Shown: one piece after another, positions 8,490 through 16,821 of the stretch
How the letters are laid out: each line of letters starts with the position of its first letter
Position numbering within the stretch: the first letter of the stretch is position 1
NCBI GenBank assembly: GCA_030619925.1
Contig: JAUXAL010000025.1
Location: 1-46,212 of the forward strand
DNA: 46,212 nucleotides
Source of the DNA: Phycisphaerae bacterium
Lineage (GTDB): Bacteria > Planctomycetota > Phycisphaerae > Sedimentisphaerales > Anaerobacaceae
Direction of reading: 5' to 3'
Position numbers and translations under genes: made by a program
Notes under the pieces: generated by a model
What the model saw: only the letters and a program-made list of their open reading frames with translations
Database searches by the model: none
Told to the model about the DNA's origin: nothing

Positions 8490-8527
8490 TCAAACCACCC
8501 AATTGTCAATCGGCAATTGTCAACCGT
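8489..8527. repeat. CAATTGTC/GTCAATTG tandem words (rpsE-rplO)
   Basis: Three imperfect copies of an ATTGTCAATCGGCA-like unit fill the short gap and run into the last codons of rpsE. They use the same vocabulary as the elements at 9454 and 18077, here without the second arm. Confidence 0.6.
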
Positions 8528-9038
8528 CAATTGCCACTCCACGAAGAGATTCAACCATTTCTTTGTTGCGTAATTTCAATAACCCGTCCAGCGTAGCTTT
8601 GACCACATTTTTAGCAGAAGTGCTTCCGTAAACTTTTGTAAGAACATCCTGCACACCGGCAAATTCGAGCACTGCTCGAGCACTGGAGCCGGCGATAACT
8701 CCGGTGCCGGGGCTGGCGGGGATCAACGCTATCTTTGTAGCCCTGTATTTGCCATTTATCCGGTGTGGGATCGTTCGGCTGACCAAAGCTATCTTGTGCA
8801 AAGATTTCTTGGCGTCCTTTATACCTTTCTCAACCGCCAGCGGGACTTCCTTGGCCTTGCCATAGCCAACACCCACCGTGCCTGCGTGGTCACCAATTAC
8901 GACCAATGCCGCAAAGCTGAACCGCCGACCACCTTTGACCACTTTGGAACAGCGGAATATTTTTACGACCGTATCCTCCAACGGCCTCTCTTCCTGCTCG
9001 GATAGTCTAACCGCTTCCTCTGCCAATTTTTTCTCCAA
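8520..9038 (-). CDS. rpsE: 30S ribosomal protein S5
   Basis: S5 acts in decoding fidelity. The 172-residue product has the double-stranded RNA-binding region with ALVVIGDHAGTVGVGYGKAK and the C-terminal GTGVIAGSSARAVLEFAGV motif. No in-frame ATG lies near the expected N-terminus; the best start is TTG at 9038 (TTG GAG AAA AAA), just after GCAATACGAGATTGTT. This is the only non-ATG start I prefer in the block. An ATT 6 nt upstream is an unlikely alternative. Confidence 0.94.
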   Translation of the reverse strand: MEKKLAEEAVRLSEQEERPLEDTVVKIFRCSKVVKGGRRFSFAALVVIGDHAGTVGVGYGKAKEVPLAVEKGIKDAKKSLHKIALVSRTIPHRINGKYRATKIALIPASPGTGVIAGSSARAVLEFAGVQDVLTKVYGSTSAKNVVKATLDGLLKLRNKEMVESLRGVAIDG

Positions 9039-9062
9039 AACAATCTCGTATTGCGTATAGCG

Positions 9063-9428
9063 TTAAAAGACCAGCCCGGTTTTTCTCGCCGCTTCGGCAA
9101 GAGCCCTGACTCTGCCATGAAACTTATATCGGTTTCTATCAAAGCAAACACACTTAATGCCGACGCCAAGAGCCTGTTTTGCGACCGCTTCACCTACGAT
9201 TTCAGCAGCTTTTTTATCGCCGGCATTGGTCAATTGGTCCCGCAGCCCTCTTGCTCTTGTACTTGCCGAAGCAAGTGTCGCCCCTGCGGCATCATCTATA
9301 ATCTGGGCGTAAATATGCCTGTTCGAACGAAATACCAATAGCCGGGGCCTGTCCGGTGTTCCAGAAACAGTTTTTCGCACGTGATATTTGCGCCTCAGTG
9401 CCGCTTTTTTTATCCTGTCAGTTTTCAT
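9063..9428 (-). CDS. rplR: 50S ribosomal protein L18
   Basis: L18 binds 5S rRNA in the central protuberance. The 121-residue product shows [20 protein letters not shown] and [19 protein letters not shown], then GVCFDRN-like [20 protein letters not shown] at the C-terminus. Length is normal. Neighbours rplF and rpsE give spc operon order. Confidence 0.96.
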   Translation of the reverse strand: MKTDRIKKAALRRKYHVRKTVSGTPDRPRLLVFRSNRHIYAQIIDDAAGATLASASTRARGLRDQLTNAGDKKAAEIVGEAVAKQALGVGIKCVCFDRNRYKFHGRVRALAEAARKTGLVF

Positions 9429-9453
9429 AAAACCCGAATCTCAACCGCCATTT

Positions 9454-9519
9454 ACTGATGACTATTTACTATTTTATTGATTCGGAATTGCGACTTCTTC
9501 AATAGTCAATCGTCAATTC
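9454..9519. repeat. GACTATT/AATAGTC palindrome (rplF-rplR)
   Basis: The left arm GATGACTATTTACTATT and the right arm AATAGTCAATCGTCAATT are imperfect reverse complements around a 28-nt centre. The element fills most of the gap between rplF and rplR. Its arms use the same words as the larger element at 18077 in the rpsJ leader. Confidence 0.7.
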
Positions 9520-9524
9520 TTATC

Positions 9525-10106
9525 CTATACTGTTCCCGAAGTAAATGCTTTGCCGGCCTTGCGTCGTACGTGTTCGTCGGCATAACGGATGCCCTTTCCC
9601 TTATAAGGTTCCGGCGGCCTTATTTTTCGTATATCGGCAGCGAATTGTCCCAGGAGACATTTGTCTATTCCCGAAAGCGTGAACCTTGACGGAACTTCAT
9701 TGCCCCTGGTTGCGCCGGTCTGGATGTTCACTTTTATACCCTTTGGTATTACCCGCTCTACCGGATGGCAAAAGCCAACCTGGAAAGTCAGCTTTCCGCC
9801 CTGCTCTTTGACACTAAAGCCGGTGCCGTATATTTCCATTTTCTTCTCAAAACCTTTGCTGACACCGGTGAGCATGTTGGCAATCAGGGCACGCATTGTG
9901 CCATGTAGCTGCCTGTTCTGACGGTTTTGTGGATGTTTATTTTCAACCAATATTTTCCCCTCGGAATCGTCAATCTTTACTTTTATCCGGGGGTGACAGT
10001 CCATCTGGAGCTGGCCGAGCGGACCTGAGGCCTTGATGCACCGGTCCTTTTTCTCGACCGTAACTGCCTGAGGGATAATAACAGGTTTTTTCCCAATACG
10101 ACTCAT
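9525..10106 (-). CDS. rplF: 50S ribosomal protein L6
   Basis: L6 lies near the factor-binding site of the 50S subunit. The 193-residue product begins MSRIGKKPVIIPQAV and ends with the family segment IRKIRPPEPYKGKGIRYADE. It is slightly longer than the common 175-180 residues because of its C-terminal tail. Its ATG shares one base with the rpsH TGA (TGATG), so translation is probably coupled. Confidence 0.96.
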   Translation of the reverse strand: MSRIGKKPVIIPQAVTVEKKDRCIKASGPLGQLQMDCHPRIKVKIDDSEGKILVENKHPQNRQNRQLHGTMRALIANMLTGVSKGFEKKMEIYGTGFSVKEQGGKLTFQVGFCHPVERVIPKGIKVNIQTGATRGNEVPSRFTLSGIDKCLLGQFAADIRKIRPPEPYKGKGIRYADEHVRRKAGKAFTSGTV

Positions 10107-10504
10107 CAGTTAACCGTACAAAGTATCTCGCCGCCGACGTTGGCCTGGCGACAGTCTCTGTCACTCATTACACCTTTACTTGTCGAAACGATTGCTGTAC
10201 CCATACCGGCTAAAATGTGCGGCAATTTGTCAACAGGTGAATAGATTCTGCAGCCCGGTTTACTTGTCCTTGCTATTTCATTAATAATAGAACGGCCTTC
10301 CTGGTTATACTTTAACGTAATCCTCAATATTCCCTGCTTGCTGTCATCGATTCGGTCGAAATCTTCAATATAACCTTCCTTTTTTAAAACAGCCGCTATT
10401 CCTTCGCAGATATTCGATGCCTTAATATTAACCTGGTCTTTATTTATTCGCACAGCGTTGCGAATTCTCGTCAGCATATCAGCTATTGGATCGCTCAAAC
10501 TCAT
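10106..10504 (-). CDS. rpsH: 30S ribosomal protein S8
   Basis: S8 binds helix 21 of 16S rRNA. The 132-residue product starts MSLSDPIADMLTRIRNA and ends with the family TDRxA-like MSDRDCRQANVGGEILCTVN, where a Cys replaces a usual hydrophobic or Ala position. The ATG at 10504 is chosen because the longer frame translates a CGTGCC/CACGAA repeat. In E. coli, S8 represses the spc operon; no target site was identified here. Confidence 0.96.
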   Translation of the reverse strand: MSLSDPIADMLTRIRNAVRINKDQVNIKASNICEGIAAVLKKEGYIEDFDRIDDSKQGILRITLKYNQEGRSIINEIARTSKPGCRIYSPVDKLPHILAGMGTAIVSTSKGVMSDRDCRQANVGGEILCTVN

Positions 10505-10552
10505 AATTTCGTGCCTTGTGTTTGGGGGCCCTTTCGTGGTTAGACTCACGAA
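10505..10552. repeat. TTCGTG/CACGAA hairpin between rpsN and rpsH
   Basis: TTCGTG-GTTAGACT-CACGAA forms a small hairpin, with GGGGGCCC beside it. It fills the gap and directly abuts the rpsH translation initiation region. It has the same vocabulary as the ACGAGATA boxes. Confidence 0.55.
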
Positions 10553-10738
10553 TTACCAACTGGCTTTTTTTACTCCCGGTATTTTTCCTTCGTTGGCTAA
10601 TGTTCTAAAACAAATCCGGCAAATTTTGAACTTGCGATAAACAGCTTTGGATCTCCCACAAAGCTGGCAGCGCGTATATTGTCTAACGCGAAATTTTTGT
10701 TTCTTTTCTGCCTTGTTTTCCAGTGCTTTGGTTGACAT
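10553..10738 (-). CDS. rpsN: 30S ribosomal protein S14, short zinc type
   Basis: The 61-residue zinc-ribbon form of S14, with Cys24, Cys27, Cys40 and Cys43 (CQLC and CRIC) and the C-terminal [14 protein letters not shown] signature. The ATG at 10738 has GGAG at proper spacing; the frame upstream contains no family sequence. It lies between rplE and rpsH as expected. Confidence 0.96.
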   Translation of the reverse strand: MSTKALENKAEKKQKFRVRQYTRCQLCGRSKAVYRKFKICRICFRTLANEGKIPGVKKASW

Positions 10739-10772
10739 CCATACTCTCCAATCTCGCATTCAGCCTGACGCG

Positions 10773-11336
10773 TTATGCTTGCTGTTCCATCGTTGCCGAG
10801 CCTCTGAAGGGCATACCAAAGAGCTGAAGCAATTTTCTTGCTTCTCGGTCAGTCTTTGCTGTCGTTACAAAAGTTATGTTCATACCCTGCTGAAACTCCA
10901 TCTTTGCGGTGTTGATTTCCGGAAAAACACTCTGTTCGGCCAAGCCCATCGAGTAATTGCCTCTGCCATCAAAGCTGTTTGGGTCAAGGCCTCGAAAGTC
11001 TCTTACGCGCGGGATTGCAAGATTGATGAGTCTATCCATAAATTCATACATTCTCACTCCGCGGACCGTAACCTTTAGGCCGGTTTCCATGCCTTCACGA
11101 AGCTTGAAATTCGAGACACTTTTCTTAGCTTTACAGACTACGGGCATTTGGCCGGTAATCATCATCAAATCCTTTTTAGCCGATTCCAGAAATTTCTTGT
11201 CCTGCGTTGCTCTGCCTACACCCATAGAGATAATGACCTTTTCCATCTGCGGCACAGCCATAGGATTTTTGTAGCCAAATTCCCCGGTCAGCTCCGGAAC
11301 CATCTTGGACTTATATAAATCTTTTAAACGCGCCAT
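10773..11336 (-). CDS. rplE: 50S ribosomal protein L5
   Basis: L5 binds 5S rRNA and contacts the P-site tRNA. The 187-residue product includes VPQMEKVIISMGVGRATQD, the GLKVTVRGVRMYEFMDRLI segment and FVTTAKTDREARKLLQLFGMPF at the C-terminus. Length is typical (about 180). Spc operon position between rplX and rpsN. Confidence 0.97.
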   Translation of the reverse strand: MARLKDLYKSKMVPELTGEFGYKNPMAVPQMEKVIISMGVGRATQDKKFLESAKKDLMMITGQMPVVCKAKKSVSNFKLREGMETGLKVTVRGVRMYEFMDRLINLAIPRVRDFRGLDPNSFDGRGNYSMGLAEQSVFPEINTAKMEFQQGMNITFVTTAKTDREARKLLQLFGMPFRGSATMEQQA

Positions 11337-11387
11337 TTTGTGTTTCGTAACCGGTTAATCACTACTGCCCAATTAACCACTCACCAT

Positions 11388-11723
11388 TTACTCTTTTACC
11401 CTTTTAACAATGCCAATTTCGGAGCCGTCGATGGCAACTCGTTTTTTACTGCCATCGGCGTTTACTTGATAACGGACTTTACTGCCCTTTGAGCTTTTCG
11501 GGTTTACCGGCAAAACATTACTTATATGGATCGGCCGTTCAACGTTGATCCGGCCTCCCTGGGGATTTTTGCGTGAGGGCCGAACGTGCTTTTTTGCTAT
11601 ATTCTGACCCTGAACCACTACACCCTGCTTTTGGGGTATCACGCGCAGCACTCTGCCGGTAGCACCTTTGCAGGCACCAGCTATAATCTCTACTATATCA
11701 CCTTTTTTTATATGCGAAGCCAT
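11388..11723 (-). CDS. rplX: 50S ribosomal protein L24
   Basis: An assembly-initiator protein with a KOW domain. The 111-residue product starts MASHIKKGDIVEIIAGACKG (KOW core), followed by GRVLRVIPQKQGVVVQGQNI and RPSRKNPQGGRINVERPIH. The ATG at 11723 follows GCAATGTGAGATTGAA. Codons farther upstream only translate repeat sequence (KRNTQCEIE). It lies after rplN. Confidence 0.96.
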   Translation of the reverse strand: MASHIKKGDIVEIIAGACKGATGRVLRVIPQKQGVVVQGQNIAKKHVRPSRKNPQGGRINVERPIHISNVLPVNPKSSKGSKVRYQVNADGSKKRVAIDGSEIGIVKRVKE

Positions 11724-11783
11724 TTCAATCTCACATTGCGTATTTCTCTTCACGCAATACGCATCACGCACAACGCACGACGT
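11724..11783. repeat. ATTGCGT/ACGCAAT tandem boxes (rplN-rplX)
   Basis: ATTGCGT and ACGCAAT pair around a 10-nt loop, then ACGCATCACGCACAACGCACGACG repeats the CACGCA unit several times. The spacer is completely made of box-family words. In the mRNA sense it ends beside the rplX ATG. Confidence 0.65.
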
Positions 11784-12170
11784 TCATACCACCTCGCTCG
11801 CCAGCGAGATAATTTTCATATAGTTTTTTTCACGAAGCTCACGAGCGACCGCACCAAAAATTCTGGTTCCTATCGGATTACCTTCGTTATCAATCATCAC
11901 TGCGGCATTGCTATCGAACCTTACATAGCTGCCGTCAGGGCGTTTCACGGGGCTCTTAGTGCGAATAATAACACATTTATGGACCTTCTTGTCATCCAAC
12001 TGGCAACTCGGCAGCGACTTTTTTATAGCAACACAGACAACATCTCCCACGCCGGCGACGGGTCGGGTTTTCTTGTGGCGGGATCCGCCTCTTCCAAGAA
12101 CCTTAATGCACAACGCCAACCTGACACCCGAGTTGTCGGCTATATCCAACATTGTTTCCTGCTGAATCAT
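11784..12170 (-). CDS. rplN: 50S ribosomal protein L14
   Basis: L14 forms intersubunit bridges. The product begins [20 protein letters not shown], contains [20 protein letters not shown] and [11 protein letters not shown], and ends [24 protein letters not shown], 128 residues against the usual 122. The ATG at 12170 follows GAATCGAGATACGAGATA with no Shine-Dalgarno. It lies 16 nt downstream of rpsQ. Confidence 0.97.
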   Translation of the reverse strand: MIQQETMLDIADNSGVRLALCIKVLGRGGSRHKKTRPVAGVGDVVCVAIKKSLPSCQLDDKKVHKCVIIRTKSPVKRPDGSYVRFDSNAAVMIDNEGNPIGTRIFGAVARELREKNYMKIISLASEVV

Positions 12171-12186
12171 TATCTCGTATCTCGAT

Positions 12187-12447
12187 TCACCTCTGGTCTG
12201 CTTTTTCCACAACCCTCACAAGACGCCAATTCTTGGTTTTGCTATGAGGCCTGCATTCAGCAATTTCAACGACGTCACCGGTACCTGCCTGGTTGTGTTC
12301 GTCGTGAACGCCGAGTTTTGTTCTACGCTTGACGTATTTGCCGTATTTTGGATGCCTGACCTTGAAGTCAATGGCGACTTTGACGCTTTTGTCGCCACTG
12401 TTGCTTATTACCACGGCAGTTAAGGTTTTTAATTTTCGGTCCCGCAT
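12187..12447 (-). CDS. rpsQ: 30S ribosomal protein S17
   Basis: S17 is an early 16S rRNA-binding OB-fold protein. The family core [20 protein letters not shown] and [20 protein letters not shown] is intact. The ATG at 12447 gives 86 residues aligning with the family N-terminus and has GGA 9 nt upstream. An earlier ATG at 12465 overlaps the rpmC TGA as TGATG and would add six residues, so the start is not certain. Confidence 0.94.
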   Translation of the reverse strand: MRDRKLKTLTAVVISNSGDKSVKVAIDFKVRHPKYGKYVKRRTKLGVHDEHNQAGTGDVVEIAECRPHSKTKNWRLVRVVEKADQR

Positions 12448-12464
12448 TTTCGATTTTCCAATCA

Positions 12465-12671
12465 TCAATCGCCCGAGGCTAAGCGTTGCTTGGTCTGACG
12501 CATTATCGTTTTAATCCTGGCAATATCACGCCTGACATTAGCCACGGCTTTGGAATTCTCCAGTTTTTCCGTAACCGCCTGCGAGCGCAAATCAAACAGA
12601 TGTTTCTGGAACTCTTCCAGCTTGCTCTCTACCTCATCCTGACTCATCTCACGGTAATGCTGCGCTTTCAT
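12465..12671 (-). CDS. rpmC: 50S ribosomal protein L29
   Basis: L29 lies at the tunnel exit and helps dock SRP and trigger factor. The 68-residue product has the family helices, [20 protein letters not shown] followed by [20 protein letters not shown]. It starts four residues into MKAQHYREM at 12671; an internal Met at position 9 is less likely. It lies between rplP and rpsQ. Confidence 0.94.
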   Translation of the reverse strand: MKAQHYREMSQDEVESKLEEFQKHLFDLRSQAVTEKLENSKAVANVRRDIARIKTIMRQTKQRLASGD

Positions 12672-12722
12672 CTCAAAGTTCTCTCTTACAGGGACCCCAT
12701 TTTGTCCAGCAAAACGGCAACC

Positions 12723-13142
12723 CTACAATGAATGCCTTCGCCTAACGAACCTGCACTTGATCGGCATTTTATGAGCGACCCTGACCAACGCCTGCTTTGC
12801 CACGACTTCGTTTACTCCGCCGATCTCAAAACAAACCTGGCCGGGCCTGACTATGGCGACCCAAAATTCGGGCTCACCCTTACCTTTGCCCATTCGCGTT
12901 TCCAACGGCTTGGAACTTACCGGCTTATGCGGAAACAGCCTAATATAAACTTTGCCCTCACGATGCAGAAAGTGAGTTGCTGCAACTCGGCCGGCTTCAA
13001 TGGTCCTTGCGGTTATCCAGCTGCCTTCCAGGGCCTGCAATCCGTATTCACCAAACGCTACGAAATTGCTTCTTGAGGCATTGCCCTTCATTGTGCCGCG
13101 TTGGCTCTTACGAAACTTAACTCTTTTCGGCATCATTGCCAT
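12723..13142 (-). CDS. rplP: 50S ribosomal protein L16
   Basis: L16 shapes the A-site tRNA-binding region. The 139-residue product contains [19 protein letters not shown] and [20 protein letters not shown]. The ATG at 13142 is supported by AGGTG about six bases upstream; Met codons three and four residues later are alternatives. The first 26 bases overlap the 3' end of rpsC in another frame. Confidence 0.95.
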   Translation of the reverse strand: MAMMPKRVKFRKSQRGTMKGNASRSNFVAFGEYGLQALEGSWITARTIEAGRVAATHFLHREGKVYIRLFPHKPVSSKPLETRMGKGKGEPEFWVAIVRPGQVCFEIGGVNEVVAKQALVRVAHKMPIKCRFVRRRHSL

Positions 13143-13974
13143 TTTTTACACCTGCCTTTGTATTGTTTGATTCACCGGAATCAGGTTCTGCCGGCGAGGC
13201 CGCCGCATGAGCTTTGGCAGTGCTTTGGCTGTCTTGTACCGGCACAGTTTTTTTAACCCCACCTTTGTCCCTCGGCCCTGTGCTGATACGCCTCGGTGGG
13301 CGACGTCGGCGGGTAGGCCTGCTTTGCTCAATTTCTTCGCCGAATTTGCCTTTATAAATCCATGCTTTAACACCAATCGCTCCGTACGTTGTTCTTGAGG
13401 TTGCTACGGCGTAATCTACATTGGCGTCCAAGGTATGCAGCGGGATACTACCGAGCTTCTGCGTTTCCCTCCGTGCCATTTCCGAGCCTGCCAACCGTCC
13501 GGCACAGATAATCTTCACGCCTTTAGCGCCGGCATTCATTGCCAATTCGCAATACTGCTTCATTGTACGCCTAAACGAGGCCCGCTTACTTAATTGCTCT
13601 GCGATTGATTCGGCCACCAAAGTAGCATTCAAGTCCGGCTCTTTTATCTCAATAACATTGACGGCCACCTTTCGGCCTGTCATCTCTTCAAGCTCTTCTC
13701 GCAACCTATCGACTTCACCGCCCCTTGGACCGATGACCACGCCGGGCCGAGCGCTGTGCAGTGTTACTTTTACTTCGTTGCGCGTTCGGATTACTTCAAT
13801 CTTTGCCACCGCACCTTTGGGCATACGACGGTTAAATCTACTATCGACATACCGACGAATCTTCTGGTCCTCGACAAGAAAATTACCGTAATCAGCTTTG
13901 GTAGCAAACCATGTGCTCTGCCATCCAAGCGTTATGCCTGTTCTAAAACCTATTGGCGATACTTTCTGCCCCAT
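13117..13974 (-). CDS. rpsC: 30S ribosomal protein S3 with extended C-terminus
   Basis: S3 lines the mRNA entry tunnel. The 285-residue product begins [20 protein letters not shown] and contains the KH-domain loop [14 protein letters not shown] and the family segment [20 protein letters not shown]. The last 65-70 residues are an unusual tail: RRRRPPRR, then an Ala/Ser/Asn/Lys low-complexity stretch. The tail runs 26 nt into rplP. The ATG at 13974 follows GCAATACGAGATACGAGATT. Confidence 0.97.
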   Translation of the reverse strand: MGQKVSPIGFRTGITLGWQSTWFATKADYGNFLVEDQKIRRYVDSRFNRRMPKGAVAKIEVIRTRNEVKVTLHSARPGVVIGPRGGEVDRLREELEEMTGRKVAVNVIEIKEPDLNATLVAESIAEQLSKRASFRRTMKQYCELAMNAGAKGVKIICAGRLAGSEMARRETQKLGSIPLHTLDANVDYAVATSRTTYGAIGVKAWIYKGKFGEEIEQSRPTRRRRPPRRISTGPRDKGGVKKTVPVQDSQSTAKAHAAASPAEPDSGESNNTKAGVKNGNDAEKS

Positions 13975-13975
13975 A

Positions 13976-14003
13976 ATCTCGTATCTCGTATTGCGTTTTA
14001 CGC
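13976..14003. repeat. Double ACGAGATA box upstream of rpsC
   Basis: In mRNA sense the spacer reads GCAATACGAGATACGAGATT directly before the rpsC ATG, two tandem copies of TACGAGA and no Shine-Dalgarno. It covers the entire gap to rplV. This is the clearest tandem copy of the family. Confidence 0.75.
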
Positions 14004-14546
14004 TTGTGTTACTGTTATATGTATGTGACAAGCCGTTTTGCGAATAGGATGCGCTCTGCCTCTGTCCTTTGGCATCCATCTTTTTGTGCCGATGCGGATT
14101 CCTGCATCATCAACACGGGCGCAGCTTACGTAGAGATTATCAACGTCGGCGTGCTGCTCATCGGCATCTGCAACGGCACTTCTCAGGACTTTGTCAATCA
14201 TCGTTGCGGCACGTTTTCTTGTGAACTTCAAGGTATCCATTGCGTCCTGAACGCTTCGACCGGTTATCAATTGCGCAACCAATCTGGCTTTGCGTGCTGA
14301 AATCGGAGCGTAGCGACAAGACGAGCGCCAGTCAACCAAATCATTTACCTCAACAGATAGAGCAGCTGCCAGGCGGCGAATATCATCTGCTCGCGGTTTA
14401 AGCTTGAAGAGACCTTTTTGCCAGTTTTTAACAGCCACTATTGCTTGCTTTTTATCAAGCCCCGGTCTGGCAAGCTGGCTGGCCAACTGCTCTATATCCG
14501 TCTTGCGCTCCTGGCAAAGCTCTTTTAACTTATCAGCACTTAACAT
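13998..14546 (-). CDS. rplV: 50S ribosomal protein L22 fused to an N-terminal HTH-like extension
   Basis: The L22 core, lining the exit tunnel, starts around residue 78 (CRYAPISARKARLVAQLITG) and ends GRAHPIRKTACHIHITV; it includes the expected tunnel hairpin region. Before it lies an extra segment of about 77 residues. Residues 6-20, 41-48 and 53-72 (ADDIRRLAAALSVEVNDLVD) follow the pattern of an XRE-type helix-turn-helix (LKEL..ER, NWQKGLFKLKP, LA.AL.V....L). The ATG at 14546 is preceded by GCGAGATACGAAAT. The extension is in continuous frame, and no ATG lies at the core boundary, so it is very likely translated. Total length is 182 against about 110-120 for ordinary L22. Confidence 0.93.
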   Translation of the reverse strand: MLSADKLKELCQERKTDIEQLASQLARPGLDKKQAIVAVKNWQKGLFKLKPRADDIRRLAAALSVEVNDLVDWRSSCRYAPISARKARLVAQLITGRSVQDAMDTLKFTRKRAATMIDKVLRSAVADADEQHADVDNLYVSCARVDDAGIRIGTKRWMPKDRGRAHPIRKTACHIHITVTQA

Positions 14547-14566
14547 ATTTCGTATCTCGCCGCTCG

Positions 14567-14592
14567 CCCCGCTCCTTTCCAAGGAGCCGGGG
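14567..14592. repeat. CCCCGCTCCTT/AAGGAGCCGGGG hairpin (rpsS-rplV)
   Basis: A strong hairpin with an 11-bp stem, one bulged base and a TCC loop in the 85-nt gap between rpsS and rplV. No T-run follows on the minus strand, so it is not a classical terminator. Flanking CTCGCCGCTCGCC and GCTCGTGCCTCGTCAC words belong to the box family. Confidence 0.6.
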
Positions 14593-14631
14593 CTCGTGCC
14601 TCGTCACCCGGGTCTGGGTCACGCATTATTA

Positions 14632-14901
14632 TCATCTTATTTTCTTGCTTGAATGACCCTTAAATGTCCTTGTGGGCGAAAATTCACCCAGCTTATGCCC
14701 CACCATATCCTCGGTAACAAAAACCTTATGAAATATTTTACCGTTGTGGACCAGAAACGTGAAACCCACGAACTCCGGAATTATTGTGCATCTTCTTGCC
14801 CAGGTCTTTATTGGCTCACGAGAGCTGGAAACAGTTCGTTTGTTGACCTTGATAAACAGCTTCTCGTCAACGTATGGTCCTTTTTTAAGAGATCTTCCCA
14901 T
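14632..14901 (-). CDS. rpsS: 30S ribosomal protein S19
   Basis: S19 partners S13 in the 30S head. The 89-residue product begins [20 protein letters not shown] and contains [20 protein letters not shown] and [17 protein letters not shown], all family signatures. The ATG at 14901 follows GCAATACGAGATACCAAAG. S10 operon position between rplB and rplV. Confidence 0.97.
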   Translation of the reverse strand: MGRSLKKGPYVDEKLFIKVNKRTVSSSREPIKTWARRCTIIPEFVGFTFLVHNGKIFHKVFVTEDMVGHKLGEFSPTRTFKGHSSKKIR

Positions 14902-14942
14902 CTTTGGTATCTCGTATTGCGTGCCTTTTTCGCACGACGAAA

Positions 14943-15794
14943 TTATAGGGCTAATTGTTTTTGCCTTTTACTTTTGCGTCTTCGGATAATCCTCTTGTTA
15001 CTCGGGTTTCGGGGATTTCTGGTTTTTCCACCTTTCGCCAGCACACCGGTGGGCGAACAGGGATGCCGCCCACCGCTTCGATGGCCTTCTCCGCCGCCCA
15101 TCGGGTGAGCAACCGGGTTCATCGCACAGCCCCTTACGTGTGGCCTGCGGCCCATATGGCGCTTTCGCCCGGCCTTGCCGATGCGTACATTCTGATGGTC
15201 CGGGTTACTCAGCCGGCCAATTGTTGCCCGGCACTCCTTACGAACCATCCGCATTTCACCGCTCGGCAGAATGATGGTGACCCAATTGCCTTCTTTTGCC
15301 ATAATTCTTGCGGCACTGCCGGCACCTCTGACCAGCTTTCCGCCCTGGCCGACCCTCATCTCGATATTATGAATCTCAAGGCCGGCAGGAATCGCCCCCA
15401 GCGACATCGCATTACCAATCTTAGGCTCACAAGCCGAACCACTTTCTACAAGGTCTCCGGTCTTTATACTCTGTGGTGCTAATATATACCTTTTTTCGCC
15501 ATCGGCGTAGTGCAGCAGAGATATAAAACAATTCCTGTTAGGGTCGTATTCAATCGTTGCCACTTTCGCGGGGATACCATCCTTATTACGTTTGAAATCG
15601 ATAATACGGTAAATTTTTCTTGCGCCGCCGCCTCTGAACCGGCTGGTAGTAACGCCATGATGATTTCTTCCGCCGTTCTTCTTTATCCTCTTGCAAAGCG
15701 ACTTCTCCGGCCTGTCGGTCGTCAGCTCAGCGTAATCGTTGACCGAACTGTTTCTACGTCCGGCACTTGTTGGTTTATAAACTCGAATACCCAT
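14943..15794 (-). CDS. rplB: 50S ribosomal protein L2
   Basis: L2 supports the peptidyl-transferase centre and subunit association. The 283-residue product has [20 protein letters not shown] and the C-terminal [20 protein letters not shown]. In most bacteria the last motif reads NPVDHPHGGGEG; here Asp becomes Ala229 and the second His becomes Met232, while His230 is kept. The tail is basic (RRRKSKRQK). The ATG at 15794 follows GAGGTACGAGTT. Confidence 0.97.
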   Translation of the reverse strand: MGIRVYKPTSAGRRNSSVNDYAELTTDRPEKSLCKRIKKNGGRNHHGVTTSRFRGGGARKIYRIIDFKRNKDGIPAKVATIEYDPNRNCFISLLHYADGEKRYILAPQSIKTGDLVESGSACEPKIGNAMSLGAIPAGLEIHNIEMRVGQGGKLVRGAGSAARIMAKEGNWVTIILPSGEMRMVRKECRATIGRLSNPDHQNVRIGKAGRKRHMGRRPHVRGCAMNPVAHPMGGGEGHRSGGRHPCSPTGVLAKGGKTRNPRNPSNKRIIRRRKSKRQKQLAL

Positions 15795-15817
15795 AACTCG
15801 TACCTCGTATCCAGCGT

Positions 15818-16096
15818 TTAGAACAAATCTATATGGAACTCAGGATTCAAAAATACAACGGCTTTCTTCCAACTCGGTGTGCGACCAGCGGTTCTGCCTC
15901 TGCGGCGATGCTTGCCCTTGTAGTTAGCTGTTCTTACCTTTTGTACTTTGACGTTGTATATTTTTTCCACAGCGTTTTTTATCTGGGCCTTATTAGCCCT
16001 TCTATTGACCTCAAATGAGTACGCACCTTTCACATTCGCAAAGTGCATTCCCTGCTCCGTAATCAAGGGCCGAATTATTACATGATAGTCGTCCAT
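15818..16096 (-). CDS. rplW: 50S ribosomal protein L23
   Basis: L23 at the tunnel exit docks trigger factor and SRP. The 92-residue product has the family start [20 protein letters not shown] and [20 protein letters not shown], then a basic [19 protein letters not shown] segment. Standard length. It lies between rplD and rplB. Confidence 0.96.
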   Translation of the reverse strand: MDDYHVIIRPLITEQGMHFANVKGAYSFEVNRRANKAQIKNAVEKIYNVKVQKVRTANYKGKHRRRGRTAGRTPSWKKAVVFLNPEFHIDLF

Positions 16097-16124
16097 TTTC
16101 GTATCGCGTATATCGTATTGCCTC
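16097..16124. repeat. GATACGCGATACGA boxes upstream of rplW
   Basis: The whole rplD-rplW gap consists of box-family words (in mRNA sense GCAATACGATATACGCGATACGAAA before the rplW ATG, given here only as a description of the spacing of three units). No Shine-Dalgarno is seen. Confidence 0.6.
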
Positions 16125-16757
16125 TTACGTCTGGTGCTGGTCTCTATTCAAAAAAGATAAAAGCGCCTCCTTAGTGAACAGCATTTTGCGGTAGTTGCAG
16201 ATCTCGCCGGCGTTCAATTCGTCTACGGGCATAACAGCTACTTTCGGAATATTCTTAGCTGATTTGTAAAGATTTACGTCTTCGGCGCTAATCGTTACGA
16301 GGCAGCTGCGTTCAATTTTTAAATTATTCAGAATGCCTACAAAATCTTTGGTTTTAGGCCTCTCGAAATTCAGTCCGTCCACCACCACAACATTGTTACT
16401 CAAAAGCTTTGCCAGTATTGCTGAGTCCCTGGCTAATTTTCTTTGCTTTTTAGGCATACGTTTACCAAAATCTCTAAGGCCCTTAGCGAAGGTAACGCCA
16501 CCGCCGACACGTTTGCCGGTTCTGCGGTTACCGACCCGGGCATTTCCCGTACCCTTTTGCCTGAAGAGCTTTCTGCCTGAGCCGGCTCCCATACTTCTGC
16601 CTTTGGTTGCGGCTGTTCCCACACGCCTGTTAGCGTGATACATAACAACGGCCTGCTTAAGCAACGGGTATCTGACCGAGCTACCCAAAGCCGACTCGTC
16701 GACCTTTAAGCTGTCAATTTCCCGGCCATCTGTGTTGTAAACAGCCAAATCAATCAT
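16125..16757 (-). CDS. rplD: 50S ribosomal protein L4
   Basis: L4 reaches into the exit tunnel and, in gammaproteobacteria, represses the S10 operon. The 210-residue product starts MIDLAVYNTDGREIDSLKVD and has GSGRKLFRQKGTGNARVGNR and VGGGVTFAKG in the tunnel loop. The start at 16757 is preferred over a longer frame that would translate repeats and overlap rplC; it follows AACGAGATACGAGAAG. Confidence 0.96.
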   Translation of the reverse strand: MIDLAVYNTDGREIDSLKVDESALGSSVRYPLLKQAVVMYHANRRVGTAATKGRSMGAGSGRKLFRQKGTGNARVGNRRTGKRVGGGVTFAKGLRDFGKRMPKKQRKLARDSAILAKLLSNNVVVVDGLNFERPKTKDFVGILNNLKIERSCLVTISAEDVNLYKSAKNIPKVAVMPVDELNAGEICNYRKMLFTKEALLSFLNRDQHQT

Positions 16758-16821
16758 CTTCTCGTATCTCGTTGCTGCTTTCGCAGAAATGGCATCTCTG
16801 CCCGCAGAAGCGGGGGTCGCT
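16758..16821. repeat. Hairpin and box spacer (rplC-rplD)
   Basis: The 64-nt gap holds CCCGC-TTCT-GCGGG (5-bp stem, UUCU-type loop), a CTGC/GCAG mini-hairpin, and an AACGAGATACGAGA double box next to the rplD ATG. Confidence 0.55.

Noticed and set aside
8490-8519. Hidden rpmD between rpsE and rplO
   Set aside because: Thirty bases cannot encode L30 in any frame.
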